Below, piece after piece: positions 1 through 11,430 of a stretch of DNA of 51,498 nucleotides. Below the pieces are notes generated by a model, which saw nothing but the letters and a program-made list of their open reading frames with translations, searched no databases and was not told the origin of the DNA. The stretch is from an uncultured Monoglobus sp. (GTDB lineage Bacteria; Bacillota; Clostridia; Monoglobales; Monoglobaceae): NCBI GenBank assembly GCA_947624775.1, contig CANQLT010000007.1:1-51498 (forward strand), given 5' to 3'. Every line of letters begins with the position of its first letter. Positions within the stretch are counted from its first letter, which is position 1. Position numbers and translations under genes: made by a program.

Positions 1-84
1 GAATACGAGCATCTCGCAGGGGCCGTTGTAAAACGGGCGGTCGCTTGCCAAAATATTAAGTTTAAAGGTTTTGTTATCGCTCAT
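1..84 (-). CDS. atpC: ATP synthase epsilon subunit, N-terminal fragment
   Basis: Only the first 28 codons are in the window; the gene runs off the left edge. The visible start reads MSDNKTFKLNILASDRPFYN, which fits the first beta strands of the F1 epsilon subunit (families begin FKLEIVTPE..FYEGE). Epsilon sits on the central stalk with gamma and can inhibit ATP hydrolysis. It starts 12 nt after the atpD stop, with GGAGG in the gap, in the usual last position of an atp operon. Identification rests on position and this short match. Confidence 0.8.
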   Translation of the reverse strand, partial: MSDNKTFKLNILASDRPFYNGPCEMLVF

Positions 85-96
85 ATCGGCCTCCGA

Positions 97-1494
<1,398 letters not shown>

Positions 1495-2379
1495 CTATTT
1501 TTTGTGCTTCGCGCCGCTGACTATCTCGGTTATCTCCTGAGTTATAGCGGCCTGGCGGGCGCGGTTATATGCCAGATTAAGGTCCTTGATCATGTCTCCT
1601 GCGCTCTTGGTCGCCGAGTCCATGGCCCTCATTCGGGCGGCCTGCTCCGCCGCGAACGATTCTACCATCGCGCCGTACAGAATACCCTTGGCGTATCTGG
1701 GGACCAGGTTCATCATGACCTCCTCGGGCGACGGGTCAAACGTCGCGTCCGACTGTATATCATGCACGCCCATTTTTTTAAGGTCGCTGAACTTGGTCCT
1801 GCGGAAAGGCAGCAGCTGCAGCACCTTGGCTTCTTCCTTAACGCCACCGCTCTCGACGGTGTATACAACGTACACGTCGTCAAGCTCCTCGTTTATAAAC
1901 TTATCCAGCATCAGGTTCACTATATCTTCCGCTCGGTAGAGCGTGGGATTCTGGGCGGTGTATCTGAAATATCCCTCATAAGGTATCTTTTTTCGCGCGA
2001 AGTACATTCTGCCCACCTGACCGATGATAAACAGCTTTATCTCGCCGCCCTTTGCCATTTCGTCCTCTGCCAGCTTCAAAACGTTGTGGTTATACGCTCC
2101 CGCCATACCCTTGTCGCCGCTGATGATTATAAATCCCTTTTTGCGTTTTTCGTTCGGGATCTCGTCGCGGCGGTGAAAATACGGGTTGCTGGTGTGGGGC
2201 GTGTGCCTCAGAATATGCGCGATCGTGTCCTGAAGGGTATAGAAATAAGGCTCGGTGTCGTCGAGCTTTTTCTTTGCCTGCTTCATTTTCGACGAGGCGA
2301 TGAGAAACATGGCGTTGGTTATCTTCATGATGTCGTTAACGCTCTTCATGCGCCCCTTGATCTCGCGTATATTCGGCAT
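1495..2379 (-). CDS. atpG: ATP synthase F1 gamma subunit
   Basis: Rotating central-stalk subunit linking the c-ring to the alpha/beta head. The 294-residue protein has the characteristic N-terminal helix (MPNIREIKGRMKSVNDIMKI) and the matching C-terminal helix (YNRARQAAITQEITEIV), which form the coiled coil. Length is normal for Firmicutes. GGAG lies 7 nt before the ATG and only 4 nt separate it from the end of the alpha gene. The order alpha-gamma-beta-epsilon is the standard bacterial one. Confidence 0.96.
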   Translation of the reverse strand: MPNIREIKGRMKSVNDIMKITNAMFLIASSKMKQAKKKLDDTEPYFYTLQDTIAHILRHTPHTSNPYFHRRDEIPNEKRKKGFIIISGDKGMAGAYNHNVLKLAEDEMAKGGEIKLFIIGQVGRMYFARKKIPYEGYFRYTAQNPTLYRAEDIVNLMLDKFINEELDDVYVVYTVESGGVKEEAKVLQLLPFRRTKFSDLKKMGVHDIQSDATFDPSPEEVMMNLVPRYAKGILYGAMVESFAAEQAARMRAMDSATKSAGDMIKDLNLAYNRARQAAITQEITEIVSGAKHKK

Positions 2380-2383
2380 TATG

Positions 2384-4406
<2,023 letters not shown>

Positions 4407-4414
<8 letters not shown>

Positions 4415-4886
4415 CGCTCTCACCTACCTGTCTCAAAAAGCTGCCGATCGAGTTCTCGGAAATGTCGCCGCTCTCCATCGCCTTGTGAGCAGCCTTGAGC
4501 GCGACGTCCGCGATCTGGGAGCGCATCTCCTTCATCGCCTGCTGTTTGTCGAGCTCGGTCTGCTTCTCGGCGGTCTTGATTATATTGTCGGCGTCCTTTT
4601 TCGCCTTGTCGAGTATCTTTTCTCTCTGGACCTTCGCATTGTCGGTCGCCTCTTTGATTATGGCGTCGGCCCGCATTCCTGCCGCTTCCAGCTCATCGGA
4701 GTATTTTGCTTTAAGCTCCGAGGCCTCGCGTTTTGCCGCGTCTGCGTCGTCGATAGTCTTTTTTATCTCATCCGCGCGCTTGTCCAAGATCCTCATAACG
4801 GGCTTAAATAAAAATATGCGCAGCAAAAGAAACAGGACGATAATGTTCACAAAGGTCCAGATTATATTCCAGTTTAAATTAAGCAT
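4407..4886 (-). CDS. atpF: ATP synthase Fo b subunit
   Basis: Peripheral-stalk subunit that holds the F1 head against rotation. The 159-residue protein has one N-terminal membrane helix ([21 protein letters not shown], about 7-27) followed by a long, charged, Ala/Lys/Glu-rich helix expected to dimerise as a coiled coil. GGAGG lies 9 nt before the ATG. Its end overlaps the start of the delta-alpha frame by 8 nt, implying translational coupling. Length is typical. Confidence 0.95.
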
Positions 4887-4921
4887 CTATATCGACCTCC
4901 GTTACACTTGATTTATGATTC

Positions 4922-5146
4922 TTATTTCAAAAACAGAATTATCATAATCGCGATAACGAAGCCGTATATAGCGGTCGCCTCGGCCAGAGCGCAGCCCAGC
5001 AGCAACGTTTTGTTTATCTCGCCTTTAGCCTCGGGCTGTCTCGCGATGGCCTCTGCCGCCTTTGACGTCGCGATGCCTATGCCTATGCCCGCGCCAAGTC
5101 CCGTGAGCGCCGCGATTCCCGCGCCGACTGCTATTAATGCTCCCAT
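4922..5146 (-). CDS. atpE: ATP synthase Fo c subunit (proton-type ring)
   Basis: Membrane-ring subunit carrying the coupling ion. Two hydrophobic helices flank the polar loop ARQPEAKGEI. The ion-binding Glu is in CALAEATAIYG (residue 56 from the chosen start). Positions that bind sodium in Na+-type rings (Gln on helix 1, Ser after the Glu, as in Ilyobacter tartaricus) are Ile and Ala here, so proton coupling is inferred. Start: AAGGAG at 5156-5161 touches the upstream ATG at 5153-5155 but is 9 nt from the ATG at 5144-5146, which gives 74 residues. It sits between the a and b subunit genes. Confidence 0.95.
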   Translation of the reverse strand: MGALIAVGAGIAALTGLGAGIGIGIATSKAAEAIARQPEAKGEINKTLLLGCALAEATAIYGFVIAIMIILFLK

Positions 5147-5207
5147 AATATGCATCTCCTTTGAATATCTTTGTAATATATTTTGTTATAATTATTTTTA
5201 GATTTGT

Positions 5208-5900
5208 TTATTCGGTGTCCATTGCCTCGCTGATATAGAGCGATGTCAGGAACACAAACACGTAGGCCTGAAGCAGGCCGTCGAATATGTCGAAGTAAAA
5301 GCTGAACGGCAGCGGCACTATCATCGGCACGACCGCCTTGATGAGCTCCATAATGACAAAGGCGCCCAGCACGTTTCCGAAAAGTCGCATGCACAGCGAT
5401 AGCGGCTTTATTATTATTTCAAGTATGTTAAAAGGCAGCATAACCGGCATCGGGCTCTTAAAGTCTCTGAGCCAGCCGCGCATACCTTTGGCGCGGATGC
5501 CTGCGGCCTCGACCAGCACTATGCTCATGATCGCCAGGCCCGCAGTCACGTTTAAATCTTTGGTGGGCGGCGTCAGTCCGAACAGGCCGACTATGTTGGC
5601 GCAGCCGATATATATCAGCACCGTGCCAAGATATGGAATGTATTTTCTGCCCTTTTCGCCCAGTATTCCGGTAAAGAAATTGTATATCCAGCCGACGAAC
5701 ATCTCGATCGCCGTCTGCATCCTGCCGGGCAGCAGATCAAAACTCCGCGTGAAGATCGCGCAGAAAATCACGATCACCGCCATAATGCCCCATGTCACCA
5801 CGACCGATTGCGGTATTGGTATTCCTCCGAATATGGGAACGGTGAACGCGATCTTTGTCTCGTTGAGCATCTCGTACATCTCGGACGCTATGCCTTTCAC
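5208..5900 (-). CDS. atpB: ATP synthase Fo a subunit
   Basis: Membrane stator subunit providing the ion half-channels. The 230-residue protein has several hydrophobic helices and the conserved arginine segment LSLCMRLFGNVLGAF (equivalent of E. coli Arg210), followed by the C-terminal helix LQAYVFVFLTSLYISEA. GTG start with AGGAGG 8 nt upstream. It is the first gene of the operon; no atpI is seen upstream. The promoter at 6039-6067 lies about 140 nt upstream, leaving a leader that contains small inverted repeats. Confidence 0.95.
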   Translation of the reverse strand: MKGIASEMYEMLNETKIAFTVPIFGGIPIPQSVVVTWGIMAVIVIFCAIFTRSFDLLPGRMQTAIEMFVGWIYNFFTGILGEKGRKYIPYLGTVLIYIGCANIVGLFGLTPPTKDLNVTAGLAIMSIVLVEAAGIRAKGMRGWLRDFKSPMPVMLPFNILEIIIKPLSLCMRLFGNVLGAFVIMELIKAVVPMIVPLPFSFYFDIFDGLLQAYVFVFLTSLYISEAMDTE

Positions 5901-6010
5901 TTGTCTCGCCTCCTATAGCTTAAACCAAGCATAAACAATTTAAAAGAGAAAACCTCAGATGAGGAATCATCATTGATTTTCTCCTGATTTTTTAATGCTT
6001 GTCCGGATAT

Positions 6011-6027
6011 TTTGATATTATATCAAA
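6011..6027. promoter_or_regulatory. Palindrome just downstream of the atp transcription start
   Basis: TTTGATAT-T-ATATCAAA is a perfect 8-bp inverted repeat with a one-base centre, lying roughly +5 to +21 from the predicted start. The position suits an operator or a leader hairpin. Further downstream in the leader are CCTCA-GA-TGAGG and AATCA-TCAT-TGATT. Function is inferred from position only. Confidence 0.4.
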
Positions 6028-6038
6028 ACACCTTTTGT

Positions 6039-6067
6039 ATTATCTCAAAAAATACACGATTTGTCAA
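6039..6067 (-). promoter_or_regulatory. Sigma-A promoter of the atp operon
   Basis: On the minus strand TTGACA (plus 6062-6067), a 17-nt spacer and GATAAT (plus 6039-6044). Full -35 consensus, five of six at -10 and ideal spacing. Transcription would start near 6032 and read into atpB. Confidence 0.85.
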
Positions 6068-6081
6068 TATTTATGCGCAAA

Positions 6082-7170
6082 TTATTTCAGATATTTTTTC
6101 AGTTCGGGCACGCGGAGCCTGATCTCATCCGCCACCCAGCCCGCTATCTTGTCGGCGCCGAAAATATTGAGGTGCGTGTCGTCGTTGTCGCCGCACTCGT
6201 AGAACTGAGAGTTCAAAAATTCCTGGTTATACATGAACCTCGGGTCGTGGGGCTTTATTATCTTATAGAGCGACTTGGCTTCCTCAAGGCCGACTTCGCG
6301 TATCCAGCCGTTGACGCAGGCGTACACGTCCAGCACCGGAACGCCCAGCTCCGCGCCCAATTCCTTCGCGGCGTTCACGTATTCTTCAAGGCTGTCGTCC
6401 GACAGCTTTCTGCGGCTGACCGACGTGGCGATTATCGGCATCGCGCCCGCGCCTCGAGCGATCTCTATGTATTTGCTCAAAAGGTTTTTATATGAGCCCT
6501 CGTCGTTTATAGAGCCGTTTGCCGGGGCGTAGCGGTTCTTGTCCAGCTCCTTTGAGTCGTTGTGGCCGAACTGGATTATCATAAAGTCGCCCTTTGTTAT
6601 GTTTGACTTAAACAGCTTGAAGTTGTCCTCGGTCATGTAGCTCTTGGCGCTCCTGCCGCTCATGGCGATGTCGAGAGCCAGTATCCTGCTCTCATCGAAA
6701 TATTTGTCAAAATACTGCGCCCAGCCCGTTTGGGGAAAGCGGTTATTCTCGCCCGAGTGGGGATAGGGGCTGGCAGTGGAGTCGCCGATAACGAAAAGCA
6801 CGGGCCTGCCCTTGCGGTCGATCTTGGTTTTGCCGCTTTCCTGCCTTTTTCCGCTGCCTTTTAGTATGGTGAGCTCAAAGCTTTTGTCGATCTCGATATC
6901 CGGATAGTCCTGATATGAAAAATGCGCGGTTATCGTGACATTTTTCTGCTCGGGCATGCAGATTACCGCGCCCGAGGTCGAGACCGATTCGGGGTCGCTG
7001 CTGGACCAGGAAACGTCAGCATAGCCCAAAACCGTGTTGCGGCCGTCCCACAGATTCAGGTCGCCGCACACGCGCTCCTCGCACTCATTCTCAAGCTTCA
7101 CTTCGGCAAAGTCGATGCCCTCAATCTCGCGTTTAAGCGCCTCGTACTGCTCATTTGTGTAGGTTTTCAT
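6082..7170 (-). CDS. SGNH-fold esterase, CE12 rhamnogalacturonan acetylesterase type
   Basis: Likely removes acetyl groups from rhamnogalacturonan/pectin oligosaccharides. SGNH blocks are visible: GDSTAS with nucleophile Ser131, SGRSAKSY, FGHNDS, and DDTHLN giving Asp330/His333. About 120 residues precede the catalytic domain, including an Ig-like stretch (SWSSSDPESVSTSGAVI) seen in bacterial adhesion-type modules. There is no signal peptide, so it probably acts in the cytoplasm on imported oligosaccharides, unlike the exported lyase and GH3 elsewhere in the window. Strong AAGGGGG ribosome site; it follows the PflX-like gene by 14 nt at the end of a housekeeping operon, an odd setting. A paralogue lies at 40699-41640. 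Confidence 0.85.
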   Translation of the reverse strand: MKTYTNEQYEALKREIEGIDFAEVKLENECEERVCGDLNLWDGRNTVLGYADVSWSSSDPESVSTSGAVICMPEQKNVTITAHFSYQDYPDIEIDKSFELTILKGSGKRQESGKTKIDRKGRPVLFVIGDSTASPYPHSGENNRFPQTGWAQYFDKYFDESRILALDIAMSGRSAKSYMTEDNFKLFKSNITKGDFMIIQFGHNDSKELDKNRYAPANGSINDEGSYKNLLSKYIEIARGAGAMPIIATSVSRRKLSDDSLEEYVNAAKELGAELGVPVLDVYACVNGWIREVGLEEAKSLYKIIKPHDPRFMYNQEFLNSQFYECGDNDDTHLNIFGADKIAGWVADEIRLRVPELKKYLK

Positions 7171-7184
7171 AAAAAATCCCCCTT

Positions 7185-8102
7185 TTATTCTCCGTAAAAT
7201 TCGGGTATATAGGCGCTGTCGGCCGCGCCCTGCAGCTGAATATACATGTTCTCTACCCCTAGGTCCGTGCAGTAATCAATCAGCGCGTCATAGTGGGCGC
7301 GATTAAGTCCGCGGTCAAGCTCGGGATACTTTTCGCCTATCCCCGGCATCACGGTGTATTGGCTCATAAGACTGATATATATGTCGTTTTTATATGTATT
7401 GTATAAATAATCAATAATTTTCTTGCTCTCAAACAGCAGACCCGGCAGCATAAGGTGCCGAACTATGATGCCGCTTTTTATTATCCCACTATCGTCAAAG
7501 ACGCAGGGGCCCGTCTGTCTTACCATTTCGGCTATTGCCGCCTTGGCGCGCTCGGGATAGTCTTGCGCTGCTGAATATTTCTCGGCGTGCTTTCCCGTTA
7601 TGTACTTAAAATCGGGAAGGTACACGTCAACGTAATTTTCAAGCAGACGCAGAGTTTCGGGCTTCTCGTATCCGCCGCAGTTATAAACGATTGGAACGCT
7701 CAGGCCGTGTGACTTCGCGATGTCAAGCGCCCGAATTATTCCCGGCAGGTGCTGGGTCGGCGTCACAAGATTTATGTTATGGCAGCCGATTTTTTCAAGT
7801 TCGAGCATTTTATCCGCCAGTTCCCCGGCGGTTATCTCAAAGCCCTTGCCGCCGCGGCTGATGTCACGGTTCTGACAGTAAACGCAGCCTAAAGTGCAGC
7901 CCGAAAAGAACACCGCTCCCGAGCCTTTGTCTCCCGATATGCACGGTTCCTCCCAATAATGGGGCGCGCATCTTGCGATTTTTATCTTATCGCTCTGCCC
8001 GCAAAAGCCGAGCCGGCCATTTGCTCGGTCGGCTCCGCACTCGCGCGGGCACAGGCGGCAGTTCGAGTACAAATTATCTGAGCTTATAGAGCTTGATGAC
8101 AT
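7185..8102 (-). CDS. PflX-like radical SAM protein (COG1313)
   Basis: Radical SAM enzyme of the pyruvate-formate-lyase-activase-like PflX group; the natural substrate is unknown. The 305-residue protein has the cluster motif GCTLGCVYCQN (Cys69, Cys73, Cys76), an N-terminal set of cysteines (NCRLCPREC) typical of this group, and a TIM-barrel-like remainder including LPGLLFESKKIIDYL. It overlaps the preceding membrane-protein gene by 29 nt and has no clear ribosome site, so translation is probably coupled. No glycyl-radical enzyme is adjacent. Confidence 0.85.
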   Translation of the reverse strand: MSSSSISSDNLYSNCRLCPRECGADRANGRLGFCGQSDKIKIARCAPHYWEEPCISGDKGSGAVFFSGCTLGCVYCQNRDISRGGKGFEITAGELADKMLELEKIGCHNINLVTPTQHLPGIIRALDIAKSHGLSVPIVYNCGGYEKPETLRLLENYVDVYLPDFKYITGKHAEKYSAAQDYPERAKAAIAEMVRQTGPCVFDDSGIIKSGIIVRHLMLPGLLFESKKIIDYLYNTYKNDIYISLMSQYTVMPGIGEKYPELDRGLNRAHYDALIDYCTDLGVENMYIQLQGAADSAYIPEFYGE

Positions 8103-8580
8103 AATAAATAAACGCGCCGATCAGATACGCGACAACCGCGATCATCAAAAGGTATATGTTCCAGTAGGACGAAACCGCCTGATCGGGATTGCGGGTTATC
8201 ACTTGAACGACCTTTTCAAGCGGTATTCTCAGCTTGTTGTAAAGCGCCAGCCACAGTCCGCCCAGCGCGCAGAACAGCATGAATATCGAGTAGTTGCGGG
8301 CGCGGCTGAAGTTTTTGATTTTGCCGCTCTTACCCAAAACAAATACAACTATCGCCGCCGCGGCGAACACCGCGGTCATAATCCACGCCGCGGGCTGCAT
8401 ATAAAGCAGTGTGGCCTGCGTGCGGTAAAGCTTTCTGAGTATCAAAAGCACGATTATCGCCAGCACGCCGAAGCTCAGATTTATCATGTACCAGTTGGTG
8501 AGCTTTTCGGCCTTGACGTCTTTTTCGTTAACATAGTCGGCCTTTTTCGCGGCCTGTTTTTTCTTTTTCTTGTTTGCCAT
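8074..8580 (-). CDS. Hypothetical four-helix membrane protein
   Basis: The family is not recognised. The 168-residue protein starts with a very basic tail (MANKKKKKQAAKKADY), then has about four membrane segments (near residues 32-48, 65-81, 97-113 and 140-163). The basic tail suggests a cytoplasmic N-terminus. It lies between rsmE (19 nt after it) and the PflX-like gene (29-nt overlap), so it is probably co-transcribed. No functional residue stands out. Confidence 0.75.
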   Translation of the reverse strand: MANKKKKKQAAKKADYVNEKDVKAEKLTNWYMINLSFGVLAIIVLLILRKLYRTQATLLYMQPAAWIMTAVFAAAAIVVFVLGKSGKIKNFSRARNYSIFMLFCALGGLWLALYNKLRIPLEKVVQVITRNPDQAVSSYWNIYLLMIAVVAYLIGAFIYYVIKLYKLR

Positions 8581-8599
8581 TGTCGTTTCTCCTTTGGTT

Positions 8600-9349
8600 T
8601 TATATCTCGTCTTTTTCGTACATAATTATCGAGAGAGCGGCTATGCCCGCGGTCTCGGTCCTGAGAATCCGAGGCCCAAGCCCTGCCGCGAAAACGTTGT
8701 CAAGCCCTGTGAGCGTTTCCGCTTCTTTAGCCGAAAATCCGCCCTCGGGGCCTATGATAACGCCTATTGTTTCGAATTTGCAGCTCAAAATGTCTTTAAG
8801 ATTTTTCTCGCCCGCGTGGCCCAGCTCCTCGTAGAGCATTACCGCGGTGTCGAGCTCTTTTATCATATCAAGCATCCCGCTCAGCGAAACCGCGTTCGCG
8901 ACCTCGGGTATCAGTCCACGTCCGCACTGCTTTGCGGCCTCGCGTGCGATTTTGCTCAGCCTCGCGATTTTCTGCTCTCCTTTAGAACCTTCGGGGATCT
9001 TTGCCACCGAGCGGTCGGCGCGGTAGGGCACGATCCTCACCGCTCCGAGCTCCACCGCCTTTTGGACTATGGTCTCAAGCTTGCCCGATTTTGGGATGCC
9101 CTGAAACAGCGTGACCTTTATTTTCGGCTCGTATTCGGAATCCTTTTCGGCCCTTATTTCCGCGTGAATTCCTCCGCCCGAGATCTCGGTTATCTCAGCC
9201 TCATACTCAGCGCCGCTGCCGTCGAACACGAGTATCATGTCTCCCGGCTCCATTCGCAGCACTCTTGAGATATGAGCCGCGTCCTCGCTTATGGTTATAA
9301 CGCCCGTTTCTCTGTTGATGTTTTCGGGCTCTGTGAAAAATCTTCGCAT
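8600..9349 (-). CDS. rsmE: 16S rRNA m3U1498 methyltransferase
   Basis: Methylates N3 of U1498 in 16S rRNA using S-adenosylmethionine. The 249-residue protein has the RsmE N-terminal PUA-like domain (MRRFFTEPENI) and the SPOUT knot motifs: QKAVELGAVRIVPYRADRS, IGPEGGFSAKEAE and LGPRILRTETA. Length is normal. It starts 1 nt after ricT ends, within the same operon. In many Firmicutes rsmE is next to prmA or dnaJ; here it follows ricT. Confidence 0.95.
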   Translation of the reverse strand: MRRFFTEPENINRETGVITISEDAAHISRVLRMEPGDMILVFDGSGAEYEAEITEISGGGIHAEIRAEKDSEYEPKIKVTLFQGIPKSGKLETIVQKAVELGAVRIVPYRADRSVAKIPEGSKGEQKIARLSKIAREAAKQCGRGLIPEVANAVSLSGMLDMIKELDTAVMLYEELGHAGEKNLKDILSCKFETIGVIIGPEGGFSAKEAETLTGLDNVFAAGLGPRILRTETAGIAALSIIMYEKDEI

Positions 9350-9350
9350 A

Positions 9351-10457
9351 TTACTGGTTGGTATAGCCGCCTTTGGCGGGTTTCTTTTTATTGCCGCCGC
9401 GGTTGCGTCTGTTCCGTTTCGGATTCGGGGCGGAGTTCTTCTCTGCGGCCTGCTCTTGATCCTTCGGTTGAGCCGCGTTCCGCTTTCCTCCGCGTCTGCG
9501 GCGGTTCCGCGCGGGCTTTTTCTCCTCGGGTTCCTCGGGCTCGTCTGCGATCGCCGAAACCGAGTAGGGAATCATGTTCTCCGCCTCTTTTTCTTTAGCT
9601 TCCCTGGCGCGTCTTTCTCTTACCTCGTCCAGCGAGACCGTGGGCTCCTTTCCGATTATGTTAAACTCGCCGGGTTTGTATATCTCATATTTGTGGCCTT
9701 CCTCGCCGTCCATTTTGACGTATACCAGCTGCTTCAAAGTGTTGGTGTCAGCCACAATGCCTCTGCCCTCGGGCGTCTCGACGGCCTCGCCCTTGTGGGG
9801 CATGGTTTTGAGAGCGTCGTCATACGCCGCCTGCTCATATTGGAGGCAGCACATCAGTCTGCCGCACACGCCCGAAATTTTTGTCGGGTTGAGCGACAGT
9901 CCCTGTTCTTTAGCCATTTTGATCGACACGGGACGGAAATCGTCAAGAAAAGTGCTGCAGCACAGAAATCTGCCGCAGATGCCGATGCTGCCGATCTGGC
10001 GCGCCTCGTCGCGCACGCCGATCTGGCGCAGCTCTATCCTTGTTCTGAAAACTCCCGCAAGCGACTTGACAAGCTCGCGGAAGTCCACGCGGCCGTCAGC
10101 CGTGAAATAAAACAGAATCTTGCTGCGGTCGAAGGTGTATTCAACGTCGATCAGCTTCATGTCAAGGCCGTGGCGGCGGATAAGGTCCACCGCGATGACG
10201 CGAGCCTCTTTTTCTTTTATCTTATTTTCGTCCGCCTGCTGTCTGTCCGCGTCATTGGCGACGCGCAATAATCTCTTTAAAGGCGCTTTTATGTCCTCGT
10301 CGGGCACCTCGCGGTTTGGTATCGACACCTTGCCCATCTCAACTCCGCGGGCCGTCTCCACAACGACCATTGTGCCGATAGACAGCTTCATGCCGCAGGG
10401 GTCGAAATAATACGCCTTTCCCGAGCTGTTAAATCTTACTCCTATGATTTCTACCAT
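9351..10457 (-). CDS. ricT: RicT/YaaT, PSP1-domain protein with basic tail
   Basis: Homologue of B. subtilis RicT (YaaT), a PSP1-domain protein that forms the Fe-S Ric complex affecting mRNA processing by RNase Y. The conserved cysteines are present: CGRFLCC (161-167) and CGRLMCC (198-204), the latter just before LQYEQAAYD. After the PSP1 core (about 1-280) comes a low-complexity, Arg/Lys/Asn/Pro-rich tail (RNRRRRGGKR; KRNRRNRGGNKKK) that may bind RNA. It overlaps holB by 29 nt, the usual holB-ricT pairing. The tail is the unusual part. Confidence 0.92.
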   Translation of the reverse strand: MVEIIGVRFNSSGKAYYFDPCGMKLSIGTMVVVETARGVEMGKVSIPNREVPDEDIKAPLKRLLRVANDADRQQADENKIKEKEARVIAVDLIRRHGLDMKLIDVEYTFDRSKILFYFTADGRVDFRELVKSLAGVFRTRIELRQIGVRDEARQIGSIGICGRFLCCSTFLDDFRPVSIKMAKEQGLSLNPTKISGVCGRLMCCLQYEQAAYDDALKTMPHKGEAVETPEGRGIVADTNTLKQLVYVKMDGEEGHKYEIYKPGEFNIIGKEPTVSLDEVRERRAREAKEKEAENMIPYSVSAIADEPEEPEEKKPARNRRRRGGKRNAAQPKDQEQAAEKNSAPNPKRNRRNRGGNKKKPAKGGYTNQ

Positions 10458-11430
10458 GTATATCCTCCCATAATTCGCATGCCAAGCAGAACATGGTCAT
10501 GCGAAAGTCTGTGGTTATTTTGTCTGTTTTGTTGATTTTATAAACCCGCTCGTATTTCATTGTCGCGTCCAGCATCCGAGCGGCGCCCCGCTTGGTTACC
10601 GACTTCGAAAGCTCGGCGAGTTCTTTTTCCATATCTTTGTTGACTGTATCTTTAAGGCCCAGTTTTATCCGCACCAAATCGTCCAGCAGACTCTTTAGCG
10701 CCGAAAAAATAAAATCGGCTCCGTTTTTCTCGGTTTTTAAAAAATTTGAGAACAATATCATGCTTTTGTTGTTGTTCTCTGTCAAGCTCAAAAGGCCGTT
10801 CATAAGCTCTTTGCGCAGCCTTTCCGGTTCGGGATCGTCGATCAAATCAAGCGCCGCGCCAATCCTGCCGCCGCTGATCGCGGCTTTCGCCTCCGCCTCG
10901 TCGGCACTTATGCCGAAACGCGAGGTCAGATATTCGGCCGCCGTCTCGATAGGCAGCGGCATAAATCTGATAACCGTCGCCCTCGACAGGATCGTGGGCA
11001 AAAATCGGTTAAGATTCTCAGCTATCAAAATTATCGTGCAGTAGTCGGGCGGCTCCTCAAACACCTTGAGCAGCTTGTTCTGCGACGCGGCATTCATGGT
11101 GTCACCGTCGGGCACGATATAGAACTTCCGTCCTCCGCCGTAGGGCTTTATATAAATATCGCTTCGCATCTTGTTCACCGTGCCGGCGAGGAGAGTGCCG
11201 CTCTTCGAAACCTCGCCGCTCCAGTCATTTGAAACGGTTATGATGTCGGGATCGTTGTTTTTGGAGGCTCCAACCGCCGCTTTCGCGAAACACATGGCCG
11301 CGGTGTGTTTCCCGACTCCGCGCGGGCCGCAGAAAATATAGGCGTGCCCGATCTTACCGGAGTTGAGCGCCGACATTAGGATCCTCTTCACGCTTTCGTG
11401 GCCGACCAGGGCCTCAAACGGCGCGCTCAA
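10429..11430 (-). CDS. holB: DNA polymerase III delta' subunit
   Basis: Clamp-loader subunit. The 333-residue protein has Walker A-like GPRGVGKH (35-42), the segment NAASQNKLLKVFEEPP, and the SRAT sensor motif. The four-cysteine zinc module expected between Walker A and the next strand is absent: about residues 51-62 read AAVGASKNNDPD. It overlaps the preceding decarboxylase gene by 4 nt and ricT by 29 nt. The usual neighbours tmk, yaaQ and yaaR are missing. A clamp-loader role is secure; the missing zinc site is a visible deviation. Confidence 0.92.
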   Translation of the reverse strand: MSAPFEALVGHESVKRILMSALNSGKIGHAYIFCGPRGVGKHTAAMCFAKAAVGASKNNDPDIITVSNDWSGEVSKSGTLLAGTVNKMRSDIYIKPYGGGRKFYIVPDGDTMNAASQNKLLKVFEEPPDYCTIILIAENLNRFLPTILSRATVIRFMPLPIETAAEYLTSRFGISADEAEAKAAISGGRIGAALDLIDDPEPERLRKELMNGLLSLTENNNKSMILFSNFLKTEKNGADFIFSALKSLLDDLVRIKLGLKDTVNKDMEKELAELSKSVTKRGAARMLDATMKYERVYKINKTDKITTDFRMTMFCLACELWEDIHGRNHRSKI

